From JAAXHH01 sp965248395 (GTDB taxonomy: Bacteria; JAAXHH01): a stretch of DNA of 64,000 nt. The notes beneath the pieces were generated by a model. It was not told the origin of the DNA and searched no databases. It saw only the letters and a program-made list of their open reading frames with translations. Below are positions 44,413 through 53,685 of this stretch, in pieces. The stretch covers positions 1,984,001 to 2,048,000 of the forward strand of contig OZ252103.1 of the NCBI GenBank assembly GCA_965248395.1. Reading direction: 5' to 3'. Within the stretch, counting starts at the first letter, position 1. Each line of letters starts with the position of its first letter. Made by a program: the position numbers and the translations under genes.

Positions 44413-44835
44413 TCAACAGATGGGAGGACCGAATCTATCCGCCAGCATATCCCGGCGGTAGTCAAAAATGTGTTTCAACTGGTTTTCGACCAGAACTGCA
44501 TGTACCATACGGCCCAGCAATCCAAATGGCAAGGCATAATGGACGAGGTCCTCTATTTCCACTCCGTCGTCCACGGACCGCAGCCTGTGCCAATGGCGCC
44601 AGAACCTGTATGGCCCTGATCTCTGTTCATCAATGAAGTAGCTAAGTGGCTCTGCCTGAGCGATTTCCGTAGTCCAATTAAAGGAAAACATCGAGTAGAG
44701 TTTGAGCCGGTACGTGATGATCAGTCCGGAAAGCCGTGATGCGGACGGGTGTGAATATCCAATGACCGCTTCGGGGATACCAGGAGAATCTTCAGACCGA
44801 TTCGATTTGGAAAATGATGGGCAGGTTCGGAACAC
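44413..44835 (-). CDS. SRPBCC-family protein, probably lacking its N-terminus
   Basis: 140 residues from a GTG. The C-terminal two thirds match the SRPBCC (START-like) proteins often found beside or fused to TIGR01777 epimerases: LIITYRLKLY, FIDEQRSGPYRFWRHWHRL, and HYALPFGLLGR. The first ~35 residues do not resemble the family, and the expected first beta strand and helix are missing. The frame stays open only ~29 codons further, with no ATG, GTG or TTG before a stop, because the divergent epimerase gene begins 52 bases away. It may be a pseudogene or a truncated gene still expressed. Confidence 0.65.
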   Translation of the reverse strand: MFRTCPSFSKSNRSEDSPGIPEAVIGYSHPSASRLSGLIITYRLKLYSMFSFNWTTEIAQAEPLSYFIDEQRSGPYRFWRHWHRLRSVDDGVEIEDLVHYALPFGLLGRMVHAVLVENQLKHIFDYRRDMLADRFGPPIC

Positions 44836-44886
44836 CTTGTCCCCGACCTTGACACTGCCCGGTATCGGTTTTAACTTTCGCCAATC

Positions 44887-45795
44887 ATGGTCATTCTTGT
44901 AACAGGTGGATCAGGGCTGATCGGCCGCCGGTTGATCCCATATCTCGAGACGCTGGGTCATCGTGTCGTACGTCTGGTTCGATCGAGGGACATGATCGGC
45001 GAGAAGGCGGTCTTCTGGTCCACCTCGACTGGCCGATTTCACTGGGATGATACAGACGGGATAGACGCCGTCGTGCACCTGGCGGGCGAGTCGATCCTGG
45101 GAAGATGGACCCCGGCCAAAAAAGCGCGGATACGCGATAGCCGCGTCGACACGACACGCAAGCTATGTGAGTTCCTGGCTACACTGAAATCCCCGCCCGC
45201 AACCCTGGTGGCCGCGTCTGCAATCGGTTTTTACGGCGACCGCGGCGAAGAGCTGCTGGGGGAGGAATCTCTTTCGGGGGACGGCTATCTTCCCCGGGTA
45301 TGCAGGCAGTGGGAAGCGGCGACGGGGCCGGCCCACCAGGTCGGGATCCGGGTCGTTAATCTGCGCATTGGCATGGTGCTTACCCCGGAGGGCGGCGCGC
45401 TCGCCCGCATGTACACGCCCTTCCGGCTGGGACTGGGCGGCAGGATCGGGAACGGCAGACAGTTCATGAGCTGGATCACCCGGGACGATCTGACGGCCAT
45501 CGTCCGGTACGTCCTGGAAACCGATGACCTGGCCGGTCCCGTCAACGCGGTGTCTCCCCAACCCGTTACCAACGCCGAATTCACCCGGCTACTCGGCTTG
45601 GTGTTGAAGCGCCCGACATCCTTTACGGTACCCTCCTTCCTGGTTCAACTGGCGTTCGGCGAGATGGGAAGAGACCTGTTGCTGGCGAGCTCGAGGGTCC
45701 GGCCCGAACGCTTGCTGGAAGCGGAATTCGCATACCGGCATCCCGATCTGAAGTCTGCCTTGGACGACCTGTTGCTACAGCGTACTTCGAACTGA
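44887..45795 (+). CDS. TIGR01777-family NAD(P)-dependent epimerase-like protein (YfcH-like)
   Basis: 302 residues, extended SDR fold. The cofactor loop GGSGLIG is at 7-13. The family features AGESILGRWT, SAIGFYGDRGEE and the C-terminal DUF1731 segment (about 250-295, LLASSRVRPERLL) are present. The biochemical function of the family is not established; plant homologues affect plastid division. The SRPBCC gene next to it fits the known pairing of these two families. Confidence 0.9.
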   Translation: MVILVTGGSGLIGRRLIPYLETLGHRVVRLVRSRDMIGEKAVFWSTSTGRFHWDDTDGIDAVVHLAGESILGRWTPAKKARIRDSRVDTTRKLCEFLATLKSPPATLVAASAIGFYGDRGEELLGEESLSGDGYLPRVCRQWEAATGPAHQVGIRVVNLRIGMVLTPEGGALARMYTPFRLGLGGRIGNGRQFMSWITRDDLTAIVRYVLETDDLAGPVNAVSPQPVTNAEFTRLLGLVLKRPTSFTVPSFLVQLAFGEMGRDLLLASSRVRPERLLEAEFAYRHPDLKSALDDLLLQRTSN

Positions 45796-45859
45796 CGGTC
45801 AACCAGAACTCCACTTCTACGGTGCGCTGTGCGCTTAAACCACCGATGGTGGACATGCC

Positions 45860-47479
45860 ATGACTAACGAAAACCAGCACCAGACCTCCGGTACAGGTCC
45901 AGCGCCGACCGGCGGATTCCTCGATGTCATCGAGCGCGTCGGGAATCGCCTTCCGGATCCCATAACACTCTTTTTGATCGGCGCGCTGTTTGTCGTCGTC
46001 CTGTCCGATATTGCGGCGCGGGGAGAGTGGACCGTCGTCCAGCAGCTTCCTGAACAGGTTGTCCGGGAGGACGGATCGACGGGCGTGGAGTGGCGGGAGA
46101 CGGGGAAGGCCTTCACGTCCACCAGCCTGCTCACGAGCGACGGCCTTTTCTGGGTGGTCGGAAACATGGTTGACAATTTCATGAAGTTTCCGCCGCTCGG
46201 CGTCGTGCTGGTGGGGATGCTGGGAATCGGCGTAGCAGAGCGGACGGGCATGATCGGAGCCCTGCTAAAGGCGTTTATGCTTGCGGTCCCCGGCAGGCTG
46301 TTGACTCCGGCCATGGTCTTTATCGGCATCATGTCGTCCATGACACTCGACGCCGGGTATGTCATCCTGCCGCCCCTGGCGGCGGCGCTCTACAAAGCGG
46401 TTGGCCGGGCTCCACTGGCCGGGCTCGCCGCCGTTTTCGCGGGAGTTTCCGCGGGTTTTAACGCCAATCTCTTCGTGACCGGTCTGGATCCTCTGCTGGC
46501 GGGGCTTTCCACGGCCGGGGCACAAACGATCGACGCGGCCTACCAGGTCGCCGCCACTTGCAACTGGTATTTCATGATCGCGTCCACCGTGGTCATGACG
46601 CTCGTGGGTTGGGTCGTTACGGCCTGGTTCGTCGAGCGCCGCCTGGCAGGTAAGTCCCCGGAGGAGGGTGGACCGGCGCCCGTGTCGGCATCGGCATCGA
46701 ATCCGGACGAACACGTGCTTGCCGAAGAAGAGAAACGGGGCCTGGGCCGGGCATTGCTGGCATTCAGTACGGTTTTCCTTCTGATCGTATTCATGATTCT
46801 GTGGCCCGGTGCGCCGTTGCATGGGACGGGCGCGTTGTTTGACCGGTGGGTGGAGGCCATCGTTCCACTGTTGCTCTTCTGCTTCATTTTGCCTGGCATC
46901 GTCTACGGCATTTCGGTTGGTACCATTAAGAACGACAAGGATGGGGCCCGGCTCCTCATCGAAACGATGTCCACCATGGCGCCGATTATCGTGCTGGCCT
47001 TCTTCGCCGCCCAATTCATCGCGTATTTCCAGTACTCGGGCCTTGGCCAGATGCTGGCTATGGCTGGCGGACAAGCCCTGGGTCAGGCACAGATGCCGGT
47101 CTGGATGTTGATGATAGCCTTTATTCTCGTCACCCTGGTGTTCAACCTGCTGATCGGTTCCATGTCAGCCAAGTACGCGCTGTTCGCGCCGATATTCATA
47201 CCCATGTTCATGATGGTGGGCATCAGCCCCGAACTGACGCAGGCGGCATACCGGATCGGCGATTCCGTCAGCAACACCATCACACCCCTGAACCCCTACC
47301 TGGTGATTATCCTCGTATTCATGCGACAGTTCGTTCCGAAAGGGGGCATGGGCACGCTGATTTCCACGATGCTTCCCTACACCTTGGCCTTCACCGTCGT
47401 ATGGACGCTGGTCCTCGTGATCTGGATGGCGCTGGGCATTCCCCTCGGTCCAGGGGGCGGACTGGTTTACATTCCCTGA
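45860..47479 (+). CDS. AbgT-family transporter
   Basis: 539 residues, about 12-13 membrane segments. It begins with the AbgT-like FLDVIERVGNRLPDPITLF, followed by the long periplasmic loop typical of the family. The core motifs SSMTLDAGYVILPPLAA, SAGFNANLF and SDSVSNTITPLNPY-like (GDSVSNTITPLN) are present. Relatives take up p-aminobenzoyl-glutamate or export antimetabolites such as sulfonamides, driven by the proton gradient. The C-terminal loop EERKR-rich segment lies between helices around residue 290. Confidence 0.93.
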   Translation: MTNENQHQTSGTGPAPTGGFLDVIERVGNRLPDPITLFLIGALFVVVLSDIAARGEWTVVQQLPEQVVREDGSTGVEWRETGKAFTSTSLLTSDGLFWVVGNMVDNFMKFPPLGVVLVGMLGIGVAERTGMIGALLKAFMLAVPGRLLTPAMVFIGIMSSMTLDAGYVILPPLAAALYKAVGRAPLAGLAAVFAGVSAGFNANLFVTGLDPLLAGLSTAGAQTIDAAYQVAATCNWYFMIASTVVMTLVGWVVTAWFVERRLAGKSPEEGGPAPVSASASNPDEHVLAEEEKRGLGRALLAFSTVFLLIVFMILWPGAPLHGTGALFDRWVEAIVPLLLFCFILPGIVYGISVGTIKNDKDGARLLIETMSTMAPIIVLAFFAAQFIAYFQYSGLGQMLAMAGGQALGQAQMPVWMLMIAFILVTLVFNLLIGSMSAKYALFAPIFIPMFMMVGISPELTQAAYRIGDSVSNTITPLNPYLVIILVFMRQFVPKGGMGTLISTMLPYTLAFTVVWTLVLVIWMALGIPLGPGGGLVYIP

Positions 47480-47520
47480 ACAGCCGTACCTCGGCGTGGT
47501 TCCTGCCGGCGGGGTTTGTA

Positions 47521-48963
47521 TCAGCCGGGATGGCCGATCTTTTCATCCCCCGCGTTCGACGCTTTTGTTGAGCGTGCACGCAGGAAGTAGTAGGCGGGGA
47601 TGCCTAGGGCGGTCAGTGCGAGGCCCGAGATGGATTCTCCAGGCGTTTCGAACAGCATGTTGACGAGAATGCCGGCGGATCCGGCGATGAACAGCAGGGG
47701 AACGAGCGGGTAGCCCCAGGCTTTGTAGGGCCTGGGCAGGTCGGGCAGTTTTCTTCGCAGCGTGAAAACCGCGGCCGCGCCAGCGATCCACAGCATGAGA
47801 TTTGCAAAGGTGACAAAGGTTATCAGGTCTTCGAACGTGCCGCTGAGGGTGAGCACGCACGCCCAGATAGCCTGAAGGACAACCGCTTGTCCCGGTGTGC
47901 GGTACTTGGGATGTACTTCAGCGGCTCTTTTGAAAAACAATCCGTCCCGCGCCATGGCGAAATAGACGCGGGGACCCACCAGCACGCTGCCGTTCAGCGC
48001 GCCGACGATAGCTATGACGACCGCGGTGGAAAGCAACACGGCGCCTGTTTCTCCAAAGAGGACATTGGCCGCCGCTTCACCGACCCGTACGACCCCGGCC
48101 ATCTCTCCGACAGGCAGCGCTTTCAGGTAAATGTAATTCACCAGCAGATAGAGCACGGTGACACTCGCGGTGCCCAGGATCAAGGCGCGGGGCAGGTTCC
48201 GTGACGGCTCCTTCACCTCGCCGGCAACGAAGGAAACCTCCTCCCAGCCGGCAAAAGCCCAGGATACCGCGATCAGAGCGACGCCGAAGGCTATAACCAG
48301 TTGCCCGAAGTCGATATCCTGCGCGTTGATCCGGAAATCGATGGGTTGCGGATTCTCACCCCACAGTCCGAACAGGATGAAGAGTCCGAGCGCGGCGATC
48401 TTGATCACAGAGGATACGTTGGTGATGTACTTGCTGAATATGACTCCGCGGTAGTTGACCATCGTGAGAAACACGATCAGGACAAGTGCGGTGAGGTGTC
48501 CGGTGGAAAGGGAGTAGTGGAAGCTCCAGCCGGGAAGGGGGACCTCGGTTTCAAAGAAAACGTTGGCCATGCCGAGGGAAGGGATGAAGTATCCGACGTA
48601 TTCGGCGAATCCCACGCCTAAAGCGGCGATGATGCCGGTCAGGTACATCATGAAGGACACCCAGCCGAACAGGAACCCGCAAAACGGACCGTAGGCTTCT
48701 CTCAGGTACACGTACTGGCCCCCGGCCCGGGGCATGGACGCCCCGAGTTCAGCGTAGGCCAACGCGCCGGAAAGCGCGTGCAGACCGCCGAACAGCCAGG
48801 CGAGGAGAATGAGAGACGCGGAAGGTATGCCCCTGGCCATCAGGCCGGTCGTGAGGAAAATCCCCGAACCGATAACGATGCCGACGACGATCATCGTTGT
48901 ATCGAAAAGACGTAGTTGCCGGACCAGGCCAGTCTTTTCTTTTTGATCAGTCGGAATTGCCAT
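47521..48963 (-). CDS. APC-superfamily amino acid permease
   Basis: 480 residues, about 12 membrane segments. It starts with the LAT/YfnA-like VGIVIGSGIFLTTG, the consensus GSGIF loop for substrate carboxylate binding in this fold. The later WAFAGWEEVSFVAGEVKEP segment (helix 6) is also typical. It is an amino acid/cation symporter or exchanger whose substrate is unknown. It is convergent with AbgT, and its own promoter is at 49054-49082. Confidence 0.92.
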   Translation of the reverse strand: MAIPTDQKEKTGLVRQLRLFDTTMIVVGIVIGSGIFLTTGLMARGIPSASLILLAWLFGGLHALSGALAYAELGASMPRAGGQYVYLREAYGPFCGFLFGWVSFMMYLTGIIAALGVGFAEYVGYFIPSLGMANVFFETEVPLPGWSFHYSLSTGHLTALVLIVFLTMVNYRGVIFSKYITNVSSVIKIAALGLFILFGLWGENPQPIDFRINAQDIDFGQLVIAFGVALIAVSWAFAGWEEVSFVAGEVKEPSRNLPRALILGTASVTVLYLLVNYIYLKALPVGEMAGVVRVGEAAANVLFGETGAVLLSTAVVIAIVGALNGSVLVGPRVYFAMARDGLFFKRAAEVHPKYRTPGQAVVLQAIWACVLTLSGTFEDLITFVTFANLMLWIAGAAAVFTLRRKLPDLPRPYKAWGYPLVPLLFIAGSAGILVNMLFETPGESISGLALTALGIPAYYFLRARSTKASNAGDEKIGHPG

Positions 48964-49053
48964 ATATTGAGGGTAGAGTTCGTCCTGGTGGGTAGTCGCG
49001 GCCGGGACCGAGTTTCGAACGGACGCGAGTTCGGAAGCAGAAAGCGAACGACC

Positions 49054-49082
49054 ATGGTACTAAGTCAGCACGGGCAAGTCAA
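49054..49082 (-). promoter_or_regulatory. sigma70-type promoter for the APC permease
   Basis: On the minus strand TTGACT (49082-49077), a 17-base spacer and TACCAT (49059-49054), giving a leader of about 85 bases before the permease ATG at 48963. Confidence 0.5.
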
Positions 49083-49115
49083 GAATGGACTGGAACAACG
49101 AAAGGGTAACGCACG

Positions 49116-49916
49116 GTGAACGATATGGCCCTGGATCTGATCAATAATGAGCAATACCCGCTGCACAGACCGGAATCGGTCGAGTACAGTGCCTTGGTTA
49201 AACGGTGCCGGGACGATCTCGCAAAACAGAGCGCCTGCCTGCTTCATGGCTTCACCACGGAAGAAGCTACGGCACGCATGGTGACGGAGGCGGACCGGAT
49301 CGCTCACGATGCCTATTCCTGCAGGGACACCCACAATGTCTATATGGAGGAGAACGACGACAGATACCCGGCGGATCACCCGCGCAGGCGGCCACAGACC
49401 ACGATTCTGGATTCAATCGCCTTCGACCAGATCCGCCCCGCGGACGGTCTGCACCGGTTGTATACCTGGGATCCACTGTTGTCCTTCATCGCCGACGTGC
49501 TGAACAAAAAGCACTACTACAGGATGGCCGACCCGCTCGCGGCTGTGACCGTCAACGTCATGCATCAGGGCCAGAACCATGGCTGGCATTTCGACGAAGC
49601 CGAAGTTACGACAACCCTGATGCTGCAGGCGCCCGAAGAGGGCGGCGCTTTCGAGTACGCCCCGAACGTCCGGCCGGAAGACCGTGGCAGCTATGAAATC
49701 GTGGACCGGGTGTTACGCGGCCGATATCCCGATATACGCACGCTCAAGGTAGAGCCCGGTACATTGATTCTCTTCGTAGGCTATCATTCCATGCACCAGG
49801 TTACCAGGGTAAAGGGAAAAGTCACCCGGTATGTGGCCGCGTTCTGTTTCAAGGACCAGCCGGACGTCTACAACAGCCCCGAGGTGCAGAAGCTGTTTTA
49901 CGGGCGAACGGTCTGA
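49116..49916 (+). CDS. HalD/BesD-like Fe(II)/2-oxoglutarate-dependent oxygenase, metal-ligand Asp retained
   Basis: 266 residues. The jelly-roll facial triad is H158-F-D160 and H227, with the 2-oxoglutarate-binding arginine at R238 (VTRYVAAF). The flanking pattern (QNHGWHFDEAEVTTTLMLQ, then GGAFEYAP) resembles the free-amino-acid HalD/BesD family. Halogenases of that family replace the Asp with Gly to make room for chloride; here Asp is kept, so hydroxylation is the more likely chemistry. I use the GTG start, nine bases after AAGGG. An ATG lies three codons in. The substrate is not determined. The flavoprotein gene follows 56 bases later. Confidence 0.7.
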   Translation: MNDMALDLINNEQYPLHRPESVEYSALVKRCRDDLAKQSACLLHGFTTEEATARMVTEADRIAHDAYSCRDTHNVYMEENDDRYPADHPRRRPQTTILDSIAFDQIRPADGLHRLYTWDPLLSFIADVLNKKHYYRMADPLAAVTVNVMHQGQNHGWHFDEAEVTTTLMLQAPEEGGAFEYAPNVRPEDRGSYEIVDRVLRGRYPDIRTLKVEPGTLILFVGYHSMHQVTRVKGKVTRYVAAFCFKDQPDVYNSPEVQKLFYGRTV

Positions 49917-49972
49917 CAGAGGCAGGTTCGCCGAACACAGTCGTTTTTTGGATCGCTACAGGAGGTGGACCA

Positions 49973-51247
49973 TTGCATGCGGTGATCATTGGAAACGGCG
50001 TAACTGGCGTAACGGCCGCCACGCGGCTCAGGCAGCTTCAGCCGGACTGGAAGATTACGCTGGTTTCGGGTGAATCGGCCTACCACTACTCCCGTCCCGC
50101 CCTGATGTACATTTTCATGGGGCACATGTCCTACGAGGCGACGAAGCCCTTTGAAGACCGCTTCTGGCGCGACTATCGGCTCGACCTGTTAAGGGACTGG
50201 GTCACCGGCATTGATATCGATAACAAACATCTGGTGTTGCACGGGAACGGTCCACTGCCCTATGACCGGCTGCTGATAGCCACCGGCGCCAAGTCGAACA
50301 AGTTCGGCTGGCCCGGGCAGGATCTCGAGGGTGTACAGGGCCTGTACAACCTGAAGGACCTGCGGCAGTTGTACAGGAACGTGGAACGGGCAAAGCGGGC
50401 CGTAATCGTCGGCGGCGGGTTGATCGGCATCGAACTGGCCGAAATGCTGCATTCCCGGCATATCGACGTCACCTTCCTCATACGCGAAGCGTCTTACTGG
50501 TGCAACATCCTGCCCATAGAAGAGTCGGGCATGATCAACCGGTTGATCGAGGAGCAGGGCATCGGTCTGATCACGGAGACGAATCTCAAGGAAATCGTGG
50601 ACGACGGCACAGGCCGGGTCGAGGCGGTCATCACCGAGTTTGACGAGCGGATTGACTGCCAGCTGGTCGGACTGACGCCGGGCGTATCTCCCAACACGGA
50701 CCTGGTGAAAACGACCCCCATTGAAACGGGGCGGGGCGTCCTGGTCGACTCGTGTTTCCGCACCAATATACCCGATATCTACGCCGCAGGGGATTGTGCG
50801 GAGATTGTCAGTCGAAACGGGGGACGCAACCTGATTCAGCAGGTATGGTACACGGGTAAGAAACAGGGGCTTGCCGCGGGCGAGGTCCTGGCGGGCGAAG
50901 AAAAGGAATACGACCCGGGAATCTGGTTTAATTCCGCCAAGTTTTTCGACCTGGAGTACCAGACATACGGCATGATACTCAGTACGCCCCAGCCCGGTGA
51001 GCACCACATTTTCTGGGAACATTCATCCCACCGGCACGCCGTCCGCATCGTCAGCGCCGACGGTTGCATCAAGGCCTTCAATTTCATGGGGATACGCGCT
51101 CGCCACGAGGTGTGCGAACGATGGATCTCCGAGAAGCGTAGCGTACAGTACGTGCTCGATCACCTCGAAGAAGCCAACTTCGATCCGGAGTTCTTTGTCC
51201 GGCACGAGACGGAGATCGTTCGCTCGTTAAAGGAGCAACTCGCATGA
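49973..51247 (+). CDS. NAD(P)/FAD-dependent oxidoreductase (rubredoxin/nitrite reductase-like flavoprotein)
   Basis: 424 residues, two dinucleotide-binding domains. FAD is bound by IIGNGVTG near the N-terminus, NAD(P) by IVGGGLIGIELAE (about 140-152), and the FAD-contact motif YAAGDCAEI follows near 270. The C-terminal ~120 residues are an extra region not needed for cofactor binding. The TTG start is supported by AGGAGG (49960-49965) seven bases upstream. It overlaps the polyferredoxin gene by four bases (ATGA), so the flavoprotein probably passes electrons to it. Confidence 0.9.
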   Translation: MHAVIIGNGVTGVTAATRLRQLQPDWKITLVSGESAYHYSRPALMYIFMGHMSYEATKPFEDRFWRDYRLDLLRDWVTGIDIDNKHLVLHGNGPLPYDRLLIATGAKSNKFGWPGQDLEGVQGLYNLKDLRQLYRNVERAKRAVIVGGGLIGIELAEMLHSRHIDVTFLIREASYWCNILPIEESGMINRLIEEQGIGLITETNLKEIVDDGTGRVEAVITEFDERIDCQLVGLTPGVSPNTDLVKTTPIETGRGVLVDSCFRTNIPDIYAAGDCAEIVSRNGGRNLIQQVWYTGKKQGLAAGEVLAGEEKEYDPGIWFNSAKFFDLEYQTYGMILSTPQPGEHHIFWEHSSHRHAVRIVSADGCIKAFNFMGIRARHEVCERWISEKRSVQYVLDHLEEANFDPEFFVRHETEIVRSLKEQLA

Positions 51248-52695
51248 GCACATCGCCCGCTGCAACGCCGCTGATAGACCCCGATACCATTTCCTACTTC
51301 TACGATGAGGAGGCCGACGGGTTCGGCGAGCCGCCGTCCATTGCCGAGGCGCCCAAAAACCCCGGCCTCGTGATATCCGCAGGAGTGGTTGGACTGGGTT
51401 TACTTGTGCTCGTCGTTTCACTGCTCGGTACCCCACTCTCCGGCGCCTGGACCCCCTTTCTACTGTCCTTCGGACTGGTGTCGGCCGGGACGATCGGTTA
51501 CTCCTGGTTCGCCTACAAGGACACGGTGCCCGGCATTAAGCACGACGGCATCATGTTCGGCAATACCACGCACCGGGGCGCCATCGCATGGGCGTTGGGC
51601 ATAGCGTTTACCGGGTTTTATGTGGTGCTCTACTGGTGGCCGGAGTACCTCGGGCGCGCGATTACGCTCGTTGAGCCGCTATCGCTGGCCCTGGCGGGTC
51701 AGCCCGCCAACCAATGGTTTCTCTACGGGTTTCTCTACACCATGGCCGTGGTGCTCTTCGGATTTCGCATGTTAATGCGGTACCGCCATAACCGCTACCA
51801 CATCATCCGGACCATCTCGGTGATGTTCTTTCAGCTCGTCCTGGCCTTTGTCCTGCCCCAGTTTCTCCGGGCGCTCAACGAACCCGAGTTCTATTTCAGC
51901 TATTTCTGGCCGCTCAAGTACGACTACCTGTTCCCGGGGACCGTGGACTATCTCGTCAACAGCCCGGGCGTGCTTGGTTCGTTCATGGTTATCTGGGGTG
52001 CGGCCTGCACTTTCATAGCCACGCCGGTACTGACCTATTTCTACGGCAAGCGGTGGTACTGCTCATGGGTATGCGGCTGCGGCGGCCTCGCCGAAACTCT
52101 GGGCGATCCCTGGCGCCATTTGACGCCGAAGTCGACTGTCTCGTGGAAAATCGAGCGCGCCACCATCTATGCCGTGTTGCTGCTGGTCATACTGACGACC
52201 GCCGTGCTCTGGGTGAGCAGTACGTCACAGGGCGCGCTGAGCGCCTATTCCGCTCCGCTGAAACAGTGGTACGGCTTCTATATCGGCGCGGTGTTCGCAG
52301 GGGTGATCGGCGTGGGGTTCTATCCCGTCCTCGGCAACCGGGTCTGGTGCCGTTTCGGATGCCCAATGGCCGCGGTGCTGGGCATAATCCAGCGCTTTTT
52401 CTCCCGGTTCCGCATCACGACGAACGGCGGCCAGTGCATGTCCTGCGGCAACTGCACCACCTATTGCGAAATGGGCATCGACGTAAGGGCTTACGCGGAG
52501 CGCGGCGAGAACATCGTCAGGTCTTCCTGCGTGGGTTGCGGCGTTTGTTCAGCCGTGTGTCCCCGTGGTGTGCTCAAGCTCGAGAACGGAAAGTCGCACG
52601 ACGACCGCTACCCCGGGTCTGATAAACCGCTGGCTGCTTTCGCCACCGCCATCAAGGGCGCCCGGGTCTACGGTGACCGGGAGGGGTACGTTTAA
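51244..52695 (+). CDS. Membrane polyferredoxin (NapH/NosR-like 4Fe-4S protein)
   Basis: 483 residues, about five to six membrane segments. Two cysteine-rich loops of the NapH/NosR type (CSWVCGCGG and CRFGCPM) are followed by two 4Fe-4S clusters: C398, C401, C404, C408 and C429, C432, C435, C439. Such proteins carry electrons between the quinone pool or a flavoprotein and soluble or periplasmic acceptors. It is translationally coupled to the flavoprotein gene upstream. The acceptor is unknown. Confidence 0.88.
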   Translation: MSTSPAATPLIDPDTISYFYDEEADGFGEPPSIAEAPKNPGLVISAGVVGLGLLVLVVSLLGTPLSGAWTPFLLSFGLVSAGTIGYSWFAYKDTVPGIKHDGIMFGNTTHRGAIAWALGIAFTGFYVVLYWWPEYLGRAITLVEPLSLALAGQPANQWFLYGFLYTMAVVLFGFRMLMRYRHNRYHIIRTISVMFFQLVLAFVLPQFLRALNEPEFYFSYFWPLKYDYLFPGTVDYLVNSPGVLGSFMVIWGAACTFIATPVLTYFYGKRWYCSWVCGCGGLAETLGDPWRHLTPKSTVSWKIERATIYAVLLLVILTTAVLWVSSTSQGALSAYSAPLKQWYGFYIGAVFAGVIGVGFYPVLGNRVWCRFGCPMAAVLGIIQRFFSRFRITTNGGQCMSCGNCTTYCEMGIDVRAYAERGENIVRSSCVGCGVCSAVCPRGVLKLENGKSHDDRYPGSDKPLAAFATAIKGARVYGDREGYV

Positions 52696-52705
52696 GGCGC
52701 CATGT

Positions 52706-52730
52706 AACCCCGGGCGGGCCGCCCGGGGTT
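52706..52730. terminator. Strong GC hairpin between convergent genes
   Basis: A perfect 10-bp stem (52706-52715 with 52721-52730) encloses a five-base loop and sits between the polyferredoxin and the AEC gene, whose stop codon it reaches. Neither side has a T run, so classic intrinsic termination is doubtful; it may act as a two-way transcript end or 3' stabiliser. Confidence 0.45.
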
Positions 52731-53635
52731 CACCTGACCAGGTAAATCACCACTCCTACCGTGATGACACTGCACACGGTGGAAAGGAACACGGCATTGG
52801 CCGCGAAGTCTTCCCTGCTGCCAAATTCCATCGCGATCAATACCGTGTTGATCGCGGTGGGATAACTGGTAGATACCACCAGGATAGGGGCGATCCTCGG
52901 ATCTATGTCCAGCAGGAGAACGAGTCCGTATCCGATGAGGGGAGAAATCATCAGGCGGCATGCCAGGGACGCCAGGCTGGCCTGCCAGGCCTGGGTAATG
53001 CGTGTCCGGGCCAGCTGCATGCCAAGGGTAACCAGGGCCATGGGAACGAGGGCCTCGGCCAGGTACTCCAGGGGAAGCCAGATAAAGGCAGGCAGTTGCA
53101 GCCCGTAATTCCGGATCGCGAACGCCAGGACCAGCGCGTATACGAAGGGCATCTTAAAGGTTTGAAGGAGCGCTTTTCGTGCCGAAGTGTGTCCGGCCGA
53201 CACGATGAACAGGCCCAGGGTAAACACGAGGAAATTTTGGACGGAGAGGATGATGGACTGGACGGCCAGGCCGAGCGCCGGAAAGGCCAGATCGCTTGCC
53301 GGAAAGCCGTAGTTGCCGCTGTTGTAGTACATGACGGAAAGGCTGAAGGCCTGTTTCATGTCCTTCCGGTATCCCATCAACAGTGAAGCGGCCACGCTCA
53401 GCACGTATAGCGCCAGCAGCATGAGCAGGCAGAATACGCTGGTGTCCCACACGAAATCGGCGGAAAGTTCGGACTGGGTCAGGGAAACGACGAGCGTGGC
53501 GGGCATAACCAGGTACAGCAGTATCCTAGTCAATGCCTGCAGATCGAAATGCCATTTTTTCTGAAACGCGTACCCGAGGGAGATGAGGACGAAGATCGGC
53601 GCGATGATATCGATCAGGATGTTCAGAAATGGCAT
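52730..53635 (-). CDS. AEC-family (auxin efflux carrier-type) transporter
   Basis: 301 residues, about ten membrane segments in two inverted repeats. It begins with the typical FLNILIDIIAPIFVLISLGY and has the conserved early LVMPA and FGFPAS-like motif (YGFPASDLAFPALG). Members export malate or other organic anions. The frame is open another 31 codons upstream into the next gene, but the ATG at 53635 avoids the overlap and starts at the first helix. The SDR gene lies 50 bases upstream on the same strand. Confidence 0.9.
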   Translation of the reverse strand: MPFLNILIDIIAPIFVLISLGYAFQKKWHFDLQALTRILLYLVMPATLVVSLTQSELSADFVWDTSVFCLLMLLALYVLSVAASLLMGYRKDMKQAFSLSVMYYNSGNYGFPASDLAFPALGLAVQSIILSVQNFLVFTLGLFIVSAGHTSARKALLQTFKMPFVYALVLAFAIRNYGLQLPAFIWLPLEYLAEALVPMALVTLGMQLARTRITQAWQASLASLACRLMISPLIGYGLVLLLDIDPRIAPILVVSTSYPTAINTVLIAMEFGSREDFAANAVFLSTVCSVITVGVVIYLVR

Positions 53636-53685
53636 CGGGTCGCAGAGGAAAGGGTCTAAGGAGGTTGGGAGTGCCGGACTCTGGT

